Both the position numbers and the translations under genes were made by a program. Below the pieces are notes generated by a model. That model was not told the DNA's origin. It saw nothing but the letters and a program-made list of their open reading frames with translations, and did not search any database. A stretch of DNA of 37,862 bases from an uncultured Pseudomonadota bacterium (GTDB lineage: Bacteria > Pseudomonadota > Alphaproteobacteria > RF32 > CAG-239), in assembly GCA_902763535.1 (NCBI GenBank), contig CACWSG010000011.1, forward strand, positions 1 to 37,862, read 5' to 3'. Shown here in pieces: positions 1 through 7,055 of the stretch. The number at the start of each line of letters is the position of its first letter. Position 1 is the stretch's first letter.

Positions 1-240
1 TTTGACGCCAAGGTGGGCCAAAATAGGTTTGCCTTCCGATAACTTACTCAAGTGAGTAGTATACACGGAGGGCATACCATTCTGTTCACCATCGGGGTCA
101 TGTCCGATGTACTCGACCGGACAAGGAAGAGTGTTGGTATGAGTCACCGAGTACTCTTTTACCCAAGTCGGTAACAAGCTGATTACTTCTGCTGATAATT
201 TCTGATTATCAAGCAAGCAAAAAAATTCTTCTTTTGTCAT
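1..240 (-). CDS. Hypothetical protein, N-terminal part (runs off the left edge)
   Basis: An open frame begins with ATG at 240 (minus strand) and continues without a stop to base 1, giving the first 80 residues (MTKEEFFCLLDNQKL...). I recognise no family. It has no signal peptide or membrane segment and looks like a soluble protein. There is no Shine-Dalgarno sequence before the ATG (the leader is AT-only, with TATAAT about 12 nt upstream). This resembles the unrecognised genes at 11484-12893 and 16071-17561 more than the core genes. A near-palindrome at 290-307 (TTAGACA and TGTCAA arms) lies upstream. The reading frame is credible from length and codon use; function is unknown. Confidence 0.6.
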   Translation of the reverse strand, partial: MTKEEFFCLLDNQKLSAEVISLLPTWVKEYSVTHTNTLPCPVEYIGHDPDGEQNGMPSVYTTHLSKLSEGKPILAHLGVK

Positions 241-289
241 ATCAATAATATTATATGGTTAATAATTTAATTTGATATCAGGCTATCAT

Positions 290-307
290 TTAGACAAAAA
301 ATGTCAA
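290..307. promoter_or_regulatory. Inverted repeat between divergent genes (possible operator)
   Basis: TTAGACA (290-296) and TGTCAA (302-307) are separated by five A residues. It lies upstream of the partial minus-strand gene and of the porin promoter. A related arrangement occurs at 15992-16015. An operator role is inference. Confidence 0.3.
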
Positions 308-315
308 GCAAAAAG

Positions 316-343
316 TTGAAAAACAAGGGAACACAAATATATT
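316..343 (+). promoter_or_regulatory. Promoter of the porin-regulator operon
   Basis: TTGAAA (316-321) and TATATT (338-343) are separated by 16 bp, which fits a housekeeping sigma-70 promoter. The predicted leader is about 50 nt and ends at the AAGGAAG ribosome site (391-397). Confidence 0.5.
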
Positions 344-401
344 GACTATAAAAAACAAAGCACTAAACTTAAAGCGATTTATAAAAGTAAAAGGAAGTAA
401 A

Positions 402-1478
402 ATGAAGTATAGTTTGGCATTAGTTGCAGGTATGATTTTAGCGCCGTTAGCAGTTGAAGCAGGTGAGATGACTTATGGTATAGAGGGGCATGGACAAGCC
501 GCATACGGCTATTCAACACCTAAAAAACATCATCACGGAGTAGGCAAAGGCAATGTAGATTCTTATCTTGGGTATGAATTTGATGAGAATAATTCCGTGG
601 AATTGCATTTGGATGTGATGGCAGGGGTTGACAAAGAGCTCAAAGATTACAATCAGGGTGATTGGGGGGAAGAAATATATGGTATTGCTGATACTTCAGC
701 CGGACAACTGATGGTGGGGCAAGTTTATAATGTGGCATCGCTTTTTCATAATGGTGCGCCGACGAGCGGAATTTTGAGTTCAAACAGTGATGTGGCGGAT
801 TTTTTGCATAACCCGAACTGGAAAAGAAATGAAAAAGAGACGCGCTTTGCCACTTTGACATCAACCGATATTAATACCGATGGAGTGGCGCCGAAAATCA
901 ATTATATTACACCGGAATTTTATGGCACAGCTCTTGGATTTACTTGGACGCCGAACAGCTATAACCGCCGCGGACTGATAAATAAACATGCCGGTTATGC
1001 TCACAAAGACGGATTTAATGCAGCGTTGTATTCCGACCACCGAGTAGGAAATATTAACAGCAAAACAGCGTTCGGCTATGGGCAATATCATGGCAATGAT
1101 AAAGAGTTTTCTATCAGTCAGAGCCTAAATCGCGGTAACTGGACCATTGGAGCAGGGGCACGCAAAACTTACATTGATGGTGATGATAAATCGAATCCGA
1201 ACCGCGCTTTGCCGAATGATTTTGACGGATACCGCGAAGGCTATGCTTGGAATGTGGGGCTGGGTTATGAAATTGGTCCTTTCAGTTCGGCTTTGAGCTA
1301 TTTTAAGAGCAAACAAAAAGGTAGAGATAACAAAAATGATGTGATTGTTTGGTCAAATCAATATAGTTATAATAAATATGTTGATGTTTATCTGGCTGCA
1401 GCCAAGCTGAAATATAATGATAACGGACAAAAGGATAAAGGGTGTGCCGCGGTAATAGGAATGGGAGTTAATTTTTGA
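402..1478 (+). CDS. Outer-membrane porin-like beta-barrel protein
   Basis: Encodes 358 residues. The ATG at 402 follows an AAGGAAG ribosome site by 4 nt and starts a clear Sec signal peptide (MKYSLALVAGMILAPLAVEA, cleavage after VEA). An in-frame upstream start near 342 would bury that signal, so I reject it. The mature protein has alternating hydrophobic/polar strands rich in Tyr, Gly and Asn and ends in Phe, the usual C-terminal signal for outer-membrane insertion by BAM. Motifs such as YGIEGHGQAAYGY near the N-terminus and YAWNVGLGYEIGPF near the end match general Gram-negative porins. A KKHHHG cluster lies near mature residue 20. Expected role: passive diffusion of small solutes across the outer membrane; substrate unknown. 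Its stop codon overlaps the start of the regulator gene (TGATG), so the two are probably translationally coupled. Confidence 0.8.
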   Translation: MKYSLALVAGMILAPLAVEAGEMTYGIEGHGQAAYGYSTPKKHHHGVGKGNVDSYLGYEFDENNSVELHLDVMAGVDKELKDYNQGDWGEEIYGIADTSAGQLMVGQVYNVASLFHNGAPTSGILSSNSDVADFLHNPNWKRNEKETRFATLTSTDINTDGVAPKINYITPEFYGTALGFTWTPNSYNRRGLINKHAGYAHKDGFNAALYSDHRVGNINSKTAFGYGQYHGNDKEFSISQSLNRGNWTIGAGARKTYIDGDDKSNPNRALPNDFDGYREGYAWNVGLGYEIGPFSSALSYFKSKQKGRDNKNDVIVWSNQYSYNKYVDVYLAAAKLKYNDNGQKDKGCAAVIGMGVNF

Positions 1479-2080
1479 TGCCAAATGTGTTAGTTTTGTC
1501 AGGTAACGATGTTTTTAAGGCTGATTTAATTAATCAAATAAAATATCATGCGAAAGAATTTAAGCTGTGTGATGAAGCAGAAAAGCCTGATGTCGTAGTG
1601 ATTGATAATGATAATAAACAGGCTGAAATTTGGAAAAATAAAAAAATACCGATTATTTATCTAACCGGTAAAGACAGTGATAATGTTTTTTCGGGTGGGC
1701 AAGTTCTGATGAAGCCGCTCGGATTGGGAAGTTTTTTGGACGCGCTCAGGGCTGCTACCAGTTTGTTTGAAAATTCTGACAGCGGATGTTTGGAATTTGG
1801 CGGTTATGTGCTTTATCCCAGCAAAAAAGAGGTTGTTAATCATAAAACTGAAAATGTTTATAAGCTGACGGAAAAAGAAGTTGCCATCATTAAATATCTT
1901 TATAAAAACTCAGATAGTTATGTTTCAAAACAAGATTTATTGAAAGAAGTTTGGGGCTATGCTGATGATGCAACAACTCATACGGTAGAGACCCATATAT
2001 ATCGTTTGCGCCAAAAAATTGAAAATGGTAATGAGCAATTTATTGAGACTTCGGACGGTGGGTATAAGTTGTTGATTTGA
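1478..2080 (+). CDS. OmpR/PhoB-like response regulator with degenerate receiver
   Basis: Encodes 200 residues. The ATG at 1478 overlaps the porin stop codon (TGATG); a TTG one codon upstream is a poorer start. Residues 1-95 have receiver-like spacing: Asp43 at the end of beta-3 (VVVIDND), Thr63 (YLTG) and Lys79 (MKP). The acidic pair normally found after beta-1 is replaced by Ser-Gly (VLVLSGND), so magnesium-dependent phosphorylation may be lost or changed. Residues ~125-200 are a winged-helix Trans_reg_C domain (LTEKEVAIIKYL, VETHIYRLRQKI, final GGYKLL). It probably binds DNA as a dimer and may control the porin or envelope genes. No sensor kinase is adjacent. Family assignment is firm; the target is inferred from operon context only. 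Confidence 0.85.
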   Translation: MPNVLVLSGNDVFKADLINQIKYHAKEFKLCDEAEKPDVVVIDNDNKQAEIWKNKKIPIIYLTGKDSDNVFSGGQVLMKPLGLGSFLDALRAATSLFENSDSGCLEFGGYVLYPSKKEVVNHKTENVYKLTEKEVAIIKYLYKNSDSYVSKQDLLKEVWGYADDATTHTVETHIYRLRQKIENGNEQFIETSDGGYKLLI

Positions 2081-2084
2081 TAAC

Positions 2085-2117
2085 AAAAAACGCGACCTGA
2101 AAATAGCCGCGTTTTTT
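2085..2117. terminator. Bidirectional intrinsic terminator
   Basis: AAAAAACGCG (2085-2094) pairs with CGCGTTTTTT (2108-2117) around a 13-nt loop. A-tract and T-tract flank both sides, so it can end the porin-regulator operon (+) and rpmJ (-). Confidence 0.8.
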
Positions 2118-2137
2118 GATGAAAACCGTATCAATAA

Positions 2138-2263
2138 CTATCCCTGACGAGCCTTGAGCTTGGGATTCTTTTTGTTGATAACATAAACGCGACCTTTGCG
2201 ACGAACAATTTGGCAATCTTTATCGCGGTTTTTCTTGCTTCTTAATGAACTGTAAATTTTCAT
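2138..2263 (-). CDS. rpmJ: 50S ribosomal protein L36 (short, zinc-free form)
   Basis: Encodes 41 residues ([11 protein letters not shown]... ending NPKLKARQG), the normal length and ending of alphaproteobacterial L36. It is a small basic protein of the large ribosomal subunit. It has a single Cys ([18 protein letters not shown]) and lacks the CxxC...C...H zinc site of the other L36 form, so it is the C-minus type. The ATG at 2263 follows a GAGGGG ribosome site; extending the frame upstream would add a non-homologous leader. It is monocistronic, ending at the shared terminator 2085-2117. Confidence 0.95.
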   Translation of the reverse strand: MKIYSSLRSKKNRDKDCQIVRRKGRVYVINKKNPKLKARQG

Positions 2264-2299
2264 TTTATACCCCTCAGTTATGTAATTTAGTCGCAAACT

Positions 2300-2323
2300 A
2301 TTATAAAACAGCGCGATTGTCAA
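2300..2323 (-). promoter_or_regulatory. Likely rpmJ promoter region
   Basis: On the minus strand TTGACA (2318-2323) is followed 12 bp later by TATAAT (2300-2305). The spacing between these two perfect hexamers is too short for one promoter. Either the -10 is TAGTTT at 17 bp from TTGACA, or TATAAT pairs with a weaker -35. The exact start is unresolved. Confidence 0.4.
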
Positions 2324-2416
2324 CTAATTTTTTGTTTCTTGATTAAAAAAATAACTTAAAGGTTGGCATTAAATATATTTAAGGTTATACTTCTGCCAAA
2401 GATTATGGGGAATGCT

Positions 2417-2995
2417 ATGAAAAAATGGTTTTTAGGATTGTGTTTGATATGGAGTTTTAGTGCCAATGCGCAAATGCCTTATATTGAAGAGGCAAAAGCT
2501 TTGGGAATGATTGCCGGTCAGGGGTTGGCCTGTGAGGCTTCTAAATATCAAACTTTTGAGTTGTTGGCGCGTGCCATTATCTTGACAAAGTCGCCGTCGG
2601 CAGCACAGCAAAGTGAGGGTTTGAAAGCCTATTTGGAAGAAAAAGCCGATGTTTTTGTGTCGAAACAGTTGGATAATTTTGCAGATTGTCGTAATATTGC
2701 TCGCCGTTTTGATGAACAGGAGATATTTAAGACAACGCTTTATGCCGATGGTACAATTAAAATGCCGGACGGGCAGATTTTTACTCCGCGTGAGCCGTAT
2801 GATGCAACCGGAATATATGATACAAATTCGCATGACTTACAAAAGGCTAATGCGATTTATAATCGCGATTTGAGCAATGTTAAAAAAGTTGAGTTTACCG
2901 ATAAGACAGTGACTACCGGCAATCAATTTAATGCTTATAGGAATCGTAAGACCAAGCAAAAAGTTGTGGCCTCGCCTAAGCTGATTTCGCGCTAA
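2417..2995 (+). CDS. Exported hypothetical protein
   Basis: Encodes 192 residues; no family recognised. The ATG at 2417 is preceded by GGGGAA and begins a Sec signal peptide (MKKWFLGLCLIWSFSANA, cleavage before Gln-Met-Pro). In-frame starts further upstream lack a ribosome site. The mature part is helical for about 90 residues and contains two Cys (GLACEA and ADCRN) that could form a periplasmic disulfide. It ends in a basic, polar, probably disordered tail (NAYRNRKTKQK). It converges on the methyltransferase gene with 5 bp between stops and no hairpin between them. A periplasmic or envelope location is inferred from the signal peptide. Confidence 0.7.
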   Translation: MKKWFLGLCLIWSFSANAQMPYIEEAKALGMIAGQGLACEASKYQTFELLARAIILTKSPSAAQQSEGLKAYLEEKADVFVSKQLDNFADCRNIARRFDEQEIFKTTLYADGTIKMPDGQIFTPREPYDATGIYDTNSHDLQKANAIYNRDLSNVKKVEFTDKTVTTGNQFNAYRNRKTKQKVVASPKLISR

Positions 2996-3000
2996 GATTT

Positions 3001-3726
3001 CTAGTTTTTGCCAAGATAATTTATGATGCCGTAAAGTGTGTTAAGCTCTTGTTCGGTAAGTTCGGCACGGGTGAAAATGTTGCGTAGATTTAAGGTTAGT
3101 TTTTCGCGTTTTTGGTCATCGCGAAAGTTGGCAAAATCTTGCAATTTATTTTCTAAATGTTGGCAAAAAAGCAGAACTTTTTCTTTGGCGGCGACGGCTG
3201 TGTGATTGGTTTCCAGATAAGGTGTAATTTGTCCTAATTGAGTTTTATAGTATTCATAACCGGTCAACAGCACCGCCTGTGACAGGTTAAGGGAGCAGTG
3301 TTCGGGGTTGAGCGGAATATTGATAATGGCATCAGCCAAACTTACATCTTCGTTGCGCAGTCCGGTGCGCTCCGGTCCAAACATCAATCCGCATCGTTCT
3401 CCGGAAGATATCTTGGCGAACATCTCGGCAGCGGCAGTGTCAGCATTGTAAACAATCTTAGTTTGATCGCGATGACGCGCGGTGGTTGCCAATACATATT
3501 GCAAATCGGCAATAGCATCTTGAAGATGAGAGAATACTTTGGCGTTTTGTAATATTTCTTGGGAGTTTGATGAGGCGGCAATCGCCTTGTCCGAGAGATG
3601 ATTTTCGCGAGGATTGACCAAACGCAATTCATGGAATCCGCAGTTCTTCATGGCACGTGCTGACATTCCGATGTTTTCGGCCAGTTGCGGCTCAACCAAA
3701 ATTATACAAGGATAGTTTTTATTCAT
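3001..3726 (-). CDS. trmJ: TrmJ-like SPOUT RNA 2'-O-methyltransferase
   Basis: Encodes 241 residues. The protein has the three SPOUT (trefoil-knot) signatures: VEPQLAENIGMSARAMKNCG at residues ~11-30, the SAM-binding GLMFGPERTGL near 113-123, and IPLNPEHCSLNLSQAV near 137-152. These are typical of TrmJ, which methylates the 2'-OH of C/U32 in tRNA anticodon loops using SAM. The C-terminal ~80 residues form a helical extension as in the family. The ATG at 3726 lies within the end of the preceding exported-protein gene (8 bp overlap), so it is the third gene of a 4961-3001 operon. Exact tRNA target is by homology; another RNA substrate in the same family is possible. Confidence 0.88.
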   Translation of the reverse strand: MNKNYPCIILVEPQLAENIGMSARAMKNCGFHELRLVNPRENHLSDKAIAASSNSQEILQNAKVFSHLQDAIADLQYVLATTARHRDQTKIVYNADTAAAEMFAKISSGERCGLMFGPERTGLRNEDVSLADAIINIPLNPEHCSLNLSQAVLLTGYEYYKTQLGQITPYLETNHTAVAAKEKVLLFCQHLENKLQDFANFRDDQKREKLTLNLRNIFTRAELTEQELNTLYGIINYLGKN

Positions 3727-4222
3727 GAGATTTTTGTTTTTCAGCTACGCCGGCGCGCTCCAAAAGGTAGTTGTCCATCTGCGAATCGCTTTTGGGATTG
3801 ACATTGGCCTTAGGTTTGGCTTTGGCAGAACGCGAAGAAAGCTTAAATTTTTCGCCGTTTTTCATCAGTTTGCGTCTTAGCATGATTTCATCATGATAGT
3901 CATTGGCTTCGAGAAATTCGACTCGTGTTTTGAGCTCATCTCTTTTGGTGGTATTACGCAGGTTGTTACGCAAATTTTCATCGGCTTCTTCTTTTTGTTC
4001 TTCGGTTAATTCAACTTGGATACCTTTGACCTCAACTTGAGGAGCTGATTCTTCGGGCAATGCTTTTGTTTCCGTTGCTTGAGATTCCGTAATATCTTTA
4101 GGAGAACTTTCAACCTTTGCCGATGATGTGCTCGGTTGACGACCAAACAACATTTGGGCTTCGGCAGATGTGGTCAAAGTTAATAAAAATATCGGTAAAA
4201 AGGCATATATAAATTTTTTCAT
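3719..4222 (-). CDS. Exported, charged, low-complexity hypothetical protein
   Basis: Encodes 167 residues; no family recognised. It starts with a Sec signal peptide (MKKFIYAFLPIFLLTLTTSA, cleavage after AEA). The mature protein is Ser/Glu/Lys-rich and probably disordered for ~50 residues. A predicted helix rich in Glu and Arg follows (LTEEQKEEADENLRNNLRN). It lies 4 bp downstream of the exported gene at 4227-4961 and overlaps trmJ by 8 bp, so the three are co-transcribed. A periplasmic location is inferred. Confidence 0.7.
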   Translation of the reverse strand: MKKFIYAFLPIFLLTLTTSAEAQMLFGRQPSTSSAKVESSPKDITESQATETKALPEESAPQVEVKGIQVELTEEQKEEADENLRNNLRNTTKRDELKTRVEFLEANDYHDEIMLRRKLMKNGEKFKLSSRSAKAKPKANVNPKSDSQMDNYLLERAGVAEKQKSHE

Positions 4223-4226
4223 GATG

Positions 4227-4961
4227 TTAGTTCCGTTGAATTAAATCAAGACTGTTAAACATAAGGTTGCCGGCATCGAGTCCGGTGAAGTTTTCAAAAG
4301 CTCCTACAATACTGCTGAACATCGTATCGATCGGGTTATGGCGATGCCCCAACCCGCTGTATGCAGTGCGCAAATCAGATGAATAGTTTTGCAAAAAGTT
4401 GCTGAATCCGTTGTCGTAACTTGAAGGAATTTTATAACCCAATTTGCGCAAATGCTGAACCATAATGTTCATATTGTTATTATTGACCTCAGGTGCTATC
4501 ATTTCTTGACCTTGTGCTTTGTCATAGGTGGTAACCTGACCGGTGTAGCCGAGTTTGCCGAATTGTCCCGAGCCGCGCCAGTCACCATTATAAGTAGCAG
4601 AAGCGCGAGGTATGGCATAAGCAGAATCGGATCTTTTCATAGCATAATTGCCACTGCTGTTGTTATTGGGTATCATATCTTTGTAACTGGGAGATATGAC
4701 TGCCGGTTTGTAAGTCGGCGGGGTTGCTTCGGCAGTAACCGGAGCATATTTTATGGAAGGAATATAGACCCGAGAAGGCGAACTGTTGGAGGCGGATATG
4801 TGTCCGACACTGGCACCGGCCGAAGCAGCAGTGGTTGTAGTAGTTGCTTCGCTGGTTACTTGAGGTTGAGCCGCCCAAGGATTGGCCGGAAGTTGTGCCA
4901 AAGCCGGAGTTAGAAACATCAAGCTTATGACACCTGTTAGGGTATAGATTGTTTTTCGCAT
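4227..4961 (-). CDS. Exported hypothetical protein with Ser/Thr/Ala-rich region
   Basis: Encodes 244 residues; no family recognised. The ATG at 4961 has AAAGGA 9 nt upstream and starts a Sec signal peptide (MRKTIYTLTGVISLMFLTPALA, cleavage before Gln-Leu-Pro). A TTG start six codons upstream is less likely because it would overlap the ribosome site. Residues ~40-65 are Thr/Ala/Ser-rich (ATTTTTAASAGASVG) and look disordered. The last ~90 residues look folded (MVQHLRKLGYKIPSSYDNGF, then an amphipathic stretch near the end). First gene of the operon that ends with trmJ. Possibly envelope-associated, from the signal peptide only. Confidence 0.7.
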   Translation of the reverse strand: MRKTIYTLTGVISLMFLTPALAQLPANPWAAQPQVTSEATTTTTAASAGASVGHISASNSSPSRVYIPSIKYAPVTAEATPPTYKPAVISPSYKDMIPNNNSSGNYAMKRSDSAYAIPRASATYNGDWRGSGQFGKLGYTGQVTTYDKAQGQEMIAPEVNNNNMNIMVQHLRKLGYKIPSSYDNGFSNFLQNYSSDLRTAYSGLGHRHNPIDTMFSSIVGAFENFTGLDAGNLMFNSLDLIQRN

Positions 4962-5046
4962 AACCAGACATCCTTTCAAAAAGGTTTGCCATATATATTA
5001 TAATAACACAAAATTTGAGATAATAATATTACAAATTTATTATAAT

Positions 5047-5706
5047 TTACTTAATTTTGTTTTTGAGACGCAAAACTTCCTGTTCAATGGCGTTAAGGCG
5101 GCATTCTATCGGGTCGCTGTCATTGGCGCAAGAGCCATAGGCCATAAATGATTTGTGATTAGATATGGTTTTATTGACAATATGAGCCGGCACTCCGACA
5201 ATGGTTTGATTATCGCTGACATCATGCAAAACAACAGCATTGGCTCCTATTTTAACATTATTGCCGATGATAATCGGTCCCAATATTTTGGCTCCGGCAC
5301 CGACAATAATGTCATTTTTCAAGGTGGGGTGGCGTTTGGTCATTTGTTTACCGGACTTGTCAAAAACAGTTGTTCCGCCAAGGGTTACTCCATGGTATAG
5401 AGTGACATTGTTGCCGATGATAGAAGTTTCACCGATGACGACTCCCATGCCGTGATCAATAAAGAAGCCATGACCGATTTTGGCGGCAGGGTGAATTTCT
5501 ATTCCGGTTAAGAATCTGATAAACTGTGAAATTATGCGAGCCAAAGTGCGCCATTTTTTTTGCCAGAGCCAATGACAGAATCGATAACCGATAATGGCGT
5601 GAAGTCCGCTGGAAAATAAAAAAGCCTGAGTTATGCTAGGTGTAGCAGGGTCGCGCGCCACAACAGCCTGGGCATCTGATAAAATTATCTTGAAATTTGA
5701 TTTCAT
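5047..5706 (-). CDS. cysE: Serine O-acetyltransferase
   Basis: Encodes 219 residues. Transfers acetyl from acetyl-CoA to L-serine, the first step of cysteine synthesis, in the cytoplasm. The N-terminal helices include the family motif ARDPATPS...[16 protein letters not shown] left-handed beta-helix of hexapeptide repeats follows, with the hallmark [26 protein letters not shown] and [20 protein letters not shown] segments including the catalytic His of HG and RHP. It is the short, EpsC-like form (E. coli CysE is about 273). The GAGGA ribosome site is about 13 nt from the ATG, longer than usual, but the N-terminus fits the family. It is divergent from the hydrolase gene at 5793 across a perfect inverted repeat. 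Confidence 0.93.
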   Translation of the reverse strand: MKSNFKIILSDAQAVVARDPATPSITQAFLFSSGLHAIIGYRFCHWLWQKKWRTLARIISQFIRFLTGIEIHPAAKIGHGFFIDHGMGVVIGETSIIGNNVTLYHGVTLGGTTVFDKSGKQMTKRHPTLKNDIIVGAGAKILGPIIIGNNVKIGANAVVLHDVSDNQTIVGVPAHIVNKTISNHKSFMAYGSCANDSDPIECRLNAIEQEVLRLKNKIK

Positions 5707-5744
5707 TTTGTGCTAAATTCCTCAAAGTTGATTTTAAATTTATT

Positions 5745-5765
5745 TTAAGTAAATATAATACTTAA
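5745..5765. promoter_or_regulatory. Inverted repeat overlapping a -10 element in the cysE/hydrolase divergent region
   Basis: TTAAGTA (5745-5751) and TACTTAA (5759-5765) form a perfect 7-bp dyad with a 7-bp spacer. The plus-strand TATAAT (5754-5759) lies within it. A protein bound here could control one or both divergent genes. The operator role is inference. Confidence 0.4.
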
Positions 5766-5792
5766 GACAATAATATTTTAGGTGATTTGTTA

Positions 5793-6572
5793 ATGACAGA
5801 GGTTTTATTTAACGGACATGCCGGCAGACTGGAAGGCCGCTATCATCAAAGCGAGAACCCTAATGCGCCGGTTGCATTAATTTTGCATCCCCATCCGCAA
5901 TATGGCGGAACGATGAATAATAAAGTGGTTTACACTTTATTTAGCGTGTTTCAGAGCTTGGGATTCTCAGTTTTGCGGTTTAATTTTCGCAGTGTCGGGC
6001 GTTCGCAAGGCAATTTTGAGGATGGGTTGGGTGAATTGTCTGATGCGACAGTGGCACTTGATTGGCTTCAGGCAATGAATCCTGACGCCAGACAATGCTG
6101 GATTGCAGGTTATTCGTTTGGGGCATGGATAGGATTGCAATTATTGATGCGTCGTCCGGATATTAATAATTTTATTGCGGTATCGCCTCCGGCAAATGAA
6201 AAAGATTTTTCATTTTTGGCACCGTGTCCGACTTCAGGATTGATTACTCAGGGTAGTATTGATGAAATTGTGAATCCGGCAAGTGTAACATCATTGGTGA
6301 AAAAACTGAGTACACAACGCAATGTTGAAGTTGATTATGCGCTGATTGAAGGGGCCGATCATATGTATAATAATCACTTGGTTGATTTGTACAAGGTTGC
6401 CGGTCATTATATTATTGATGCGGTTAAAAAAGGCGGTCCGGCACGCAAAAGGCGCGGTCGCCGCAGAAAATCCGAAATTGAGAATGAAAATGAAACTTTG
6501 TTGCTGGAAAGCGATGAAAATTCTGCAGAGTTGGATGATGACGAGGCAGATGATTTTGAAGATGAGGAATAA
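5793..6572 (+). CDS. Alpha/beta hydrolase with basic-then-acidic C-terminal tail
   Basis: Encodes 259 residues. The ATG at 5793 follows AGGTGA at a good distance. Residues ~1-210 are a compact alpha/beta hydrolase of the COG2945/dienelactone-hydrolase-like group: LILHPHPQYGGTMNNK near the oxyanion strand, nucleophile elbow GYSFGAW (Ser in GxSxG), Asp of SIDEIVN and His of GADHMY complete a plausible catalytic triad. The substrate is unknown. The tail is unusual: a very basic patch (ARKRRGRRRK), then ~35 mostly acidic residues ending DDDEADDFEDEE, likely disordered. It could bind nucleic acid or a protein partner; that is speculation. Transcription ends at the hairpin 6593-6629. Confidence 0.8.
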   Translation: MTEVLFNGHAGRLEGRYHQSENPNAPVALILHPHPQYGGTMNNKVVYTLFSVFQSLGFSVLRFNFRSVGRSQGNFEDGLGELSDATVALDWLQAMNPDARQCWIAGYSFGAWIGLQLLMRRPDINNFIAVSPPANEKDFSFLAPCPTSGLITQGSIDEIVNPASVTSLVKKLSTQRNVEVDYALIEGADHMYNNHLVDLYKVAGHYIIDAVKKGGPARKRRGRRRKSEIENENETLLLESDENSAELDDDEADDFEDEE

Positions 6573-6592
6573 TAATTTTTCTTAAATTATAG

Positions 6593-6629
6593 AAAACAAC
6601 TTCGCTGAGAAAACGGAGTTGTTTTTTTT
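6593..6629. terminator. Bidirectional intrinsic terminator
   Basis: A 12-bp stem (6593-6604 with 6614-6625, one G-T wobble) is followed by T residues to 6629. It lies between the convergent hydrolase and GDYXXLXY genes; the minus strand also gains a T-rich run after the stem. Confidence 0.8.
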
Positions 6630-6647
6630 ATGGTGAATTGGTAAAAC

Positions 6648-7055
6648 CTAATTTTCAGATAAAAAAGTTTGCCAAGGTTGTCCGTTAATCAACAGCTGCA
6701 GAGCAACGGGAGGTTGATTCAATTTATAGCGGTATATTATATGAAAATTTTGAGCTGAGGTATTAAGCAGGCGTTCAAGCTGTTCGGCACTGGCTTCCGG
6801 TATGTAAAACTTGCAATTTTCGTTGTAACAAAATTCAGTTTGCGGACAAAGGTTATCGGCAAATTGTGTGCAATCGGTGTCATCCCAATTAATGGTGTAA
6901 CTGATGTAATGTCCGGATAGAAGGTCGCGAGGATCATAACCGCGAATTGCGACTTTAACTTCTTGACCAAAGGAGGCATAAATTGCCCAATAGATTGAAA
7001 TAAATAATAGTACAGCTATGGGCAAGGTAAGCAGGATAATCAATTTTTTATTCAT
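6648..7055 (-). CDS. GDYXXLXY-family membrane-anchored protein
   Basis: Encodes 135 residues. One N-terminal membrane helix (residues ~5-27, LIILLTLPIAVLLFISIYWA) is followed by an extracytoplasmic domain with the family signature, here RGYDPRDLLSGHYISY (usually GDYxxLxY). Three Cys in CTQFADNLCPQTEFC plus one in NENC may form disulfides. The family is typically encoded next to a DUF2157 membrane protein, as here (8 bp overlap with 7048-8088). Its biochemical role is not known. It may form an envelope complex with its neighbour. Confidence 0.85.
   Translation of the reverse strand: MNKKLIILLTLPIAVLLFISIYWAIYASFGQEVKVAIRGYDPRDLLSGHYISYTINWDDTDCTQFADNLCPQTEFCYNENCKFYIPEASAEQLERLLNTSAQNFHIIYRYKLNQPPVALQLLINGQPWQTFLSEN

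Noticed and set aside
2432..2833. 133-residue minus-strand frame opposite the exported protein 2417-2995
   Set aside because: No ribosome site, Cys/Arg/Ile-rich shadow composition; the plus-strand gene has a signal peptide and ribosome site.
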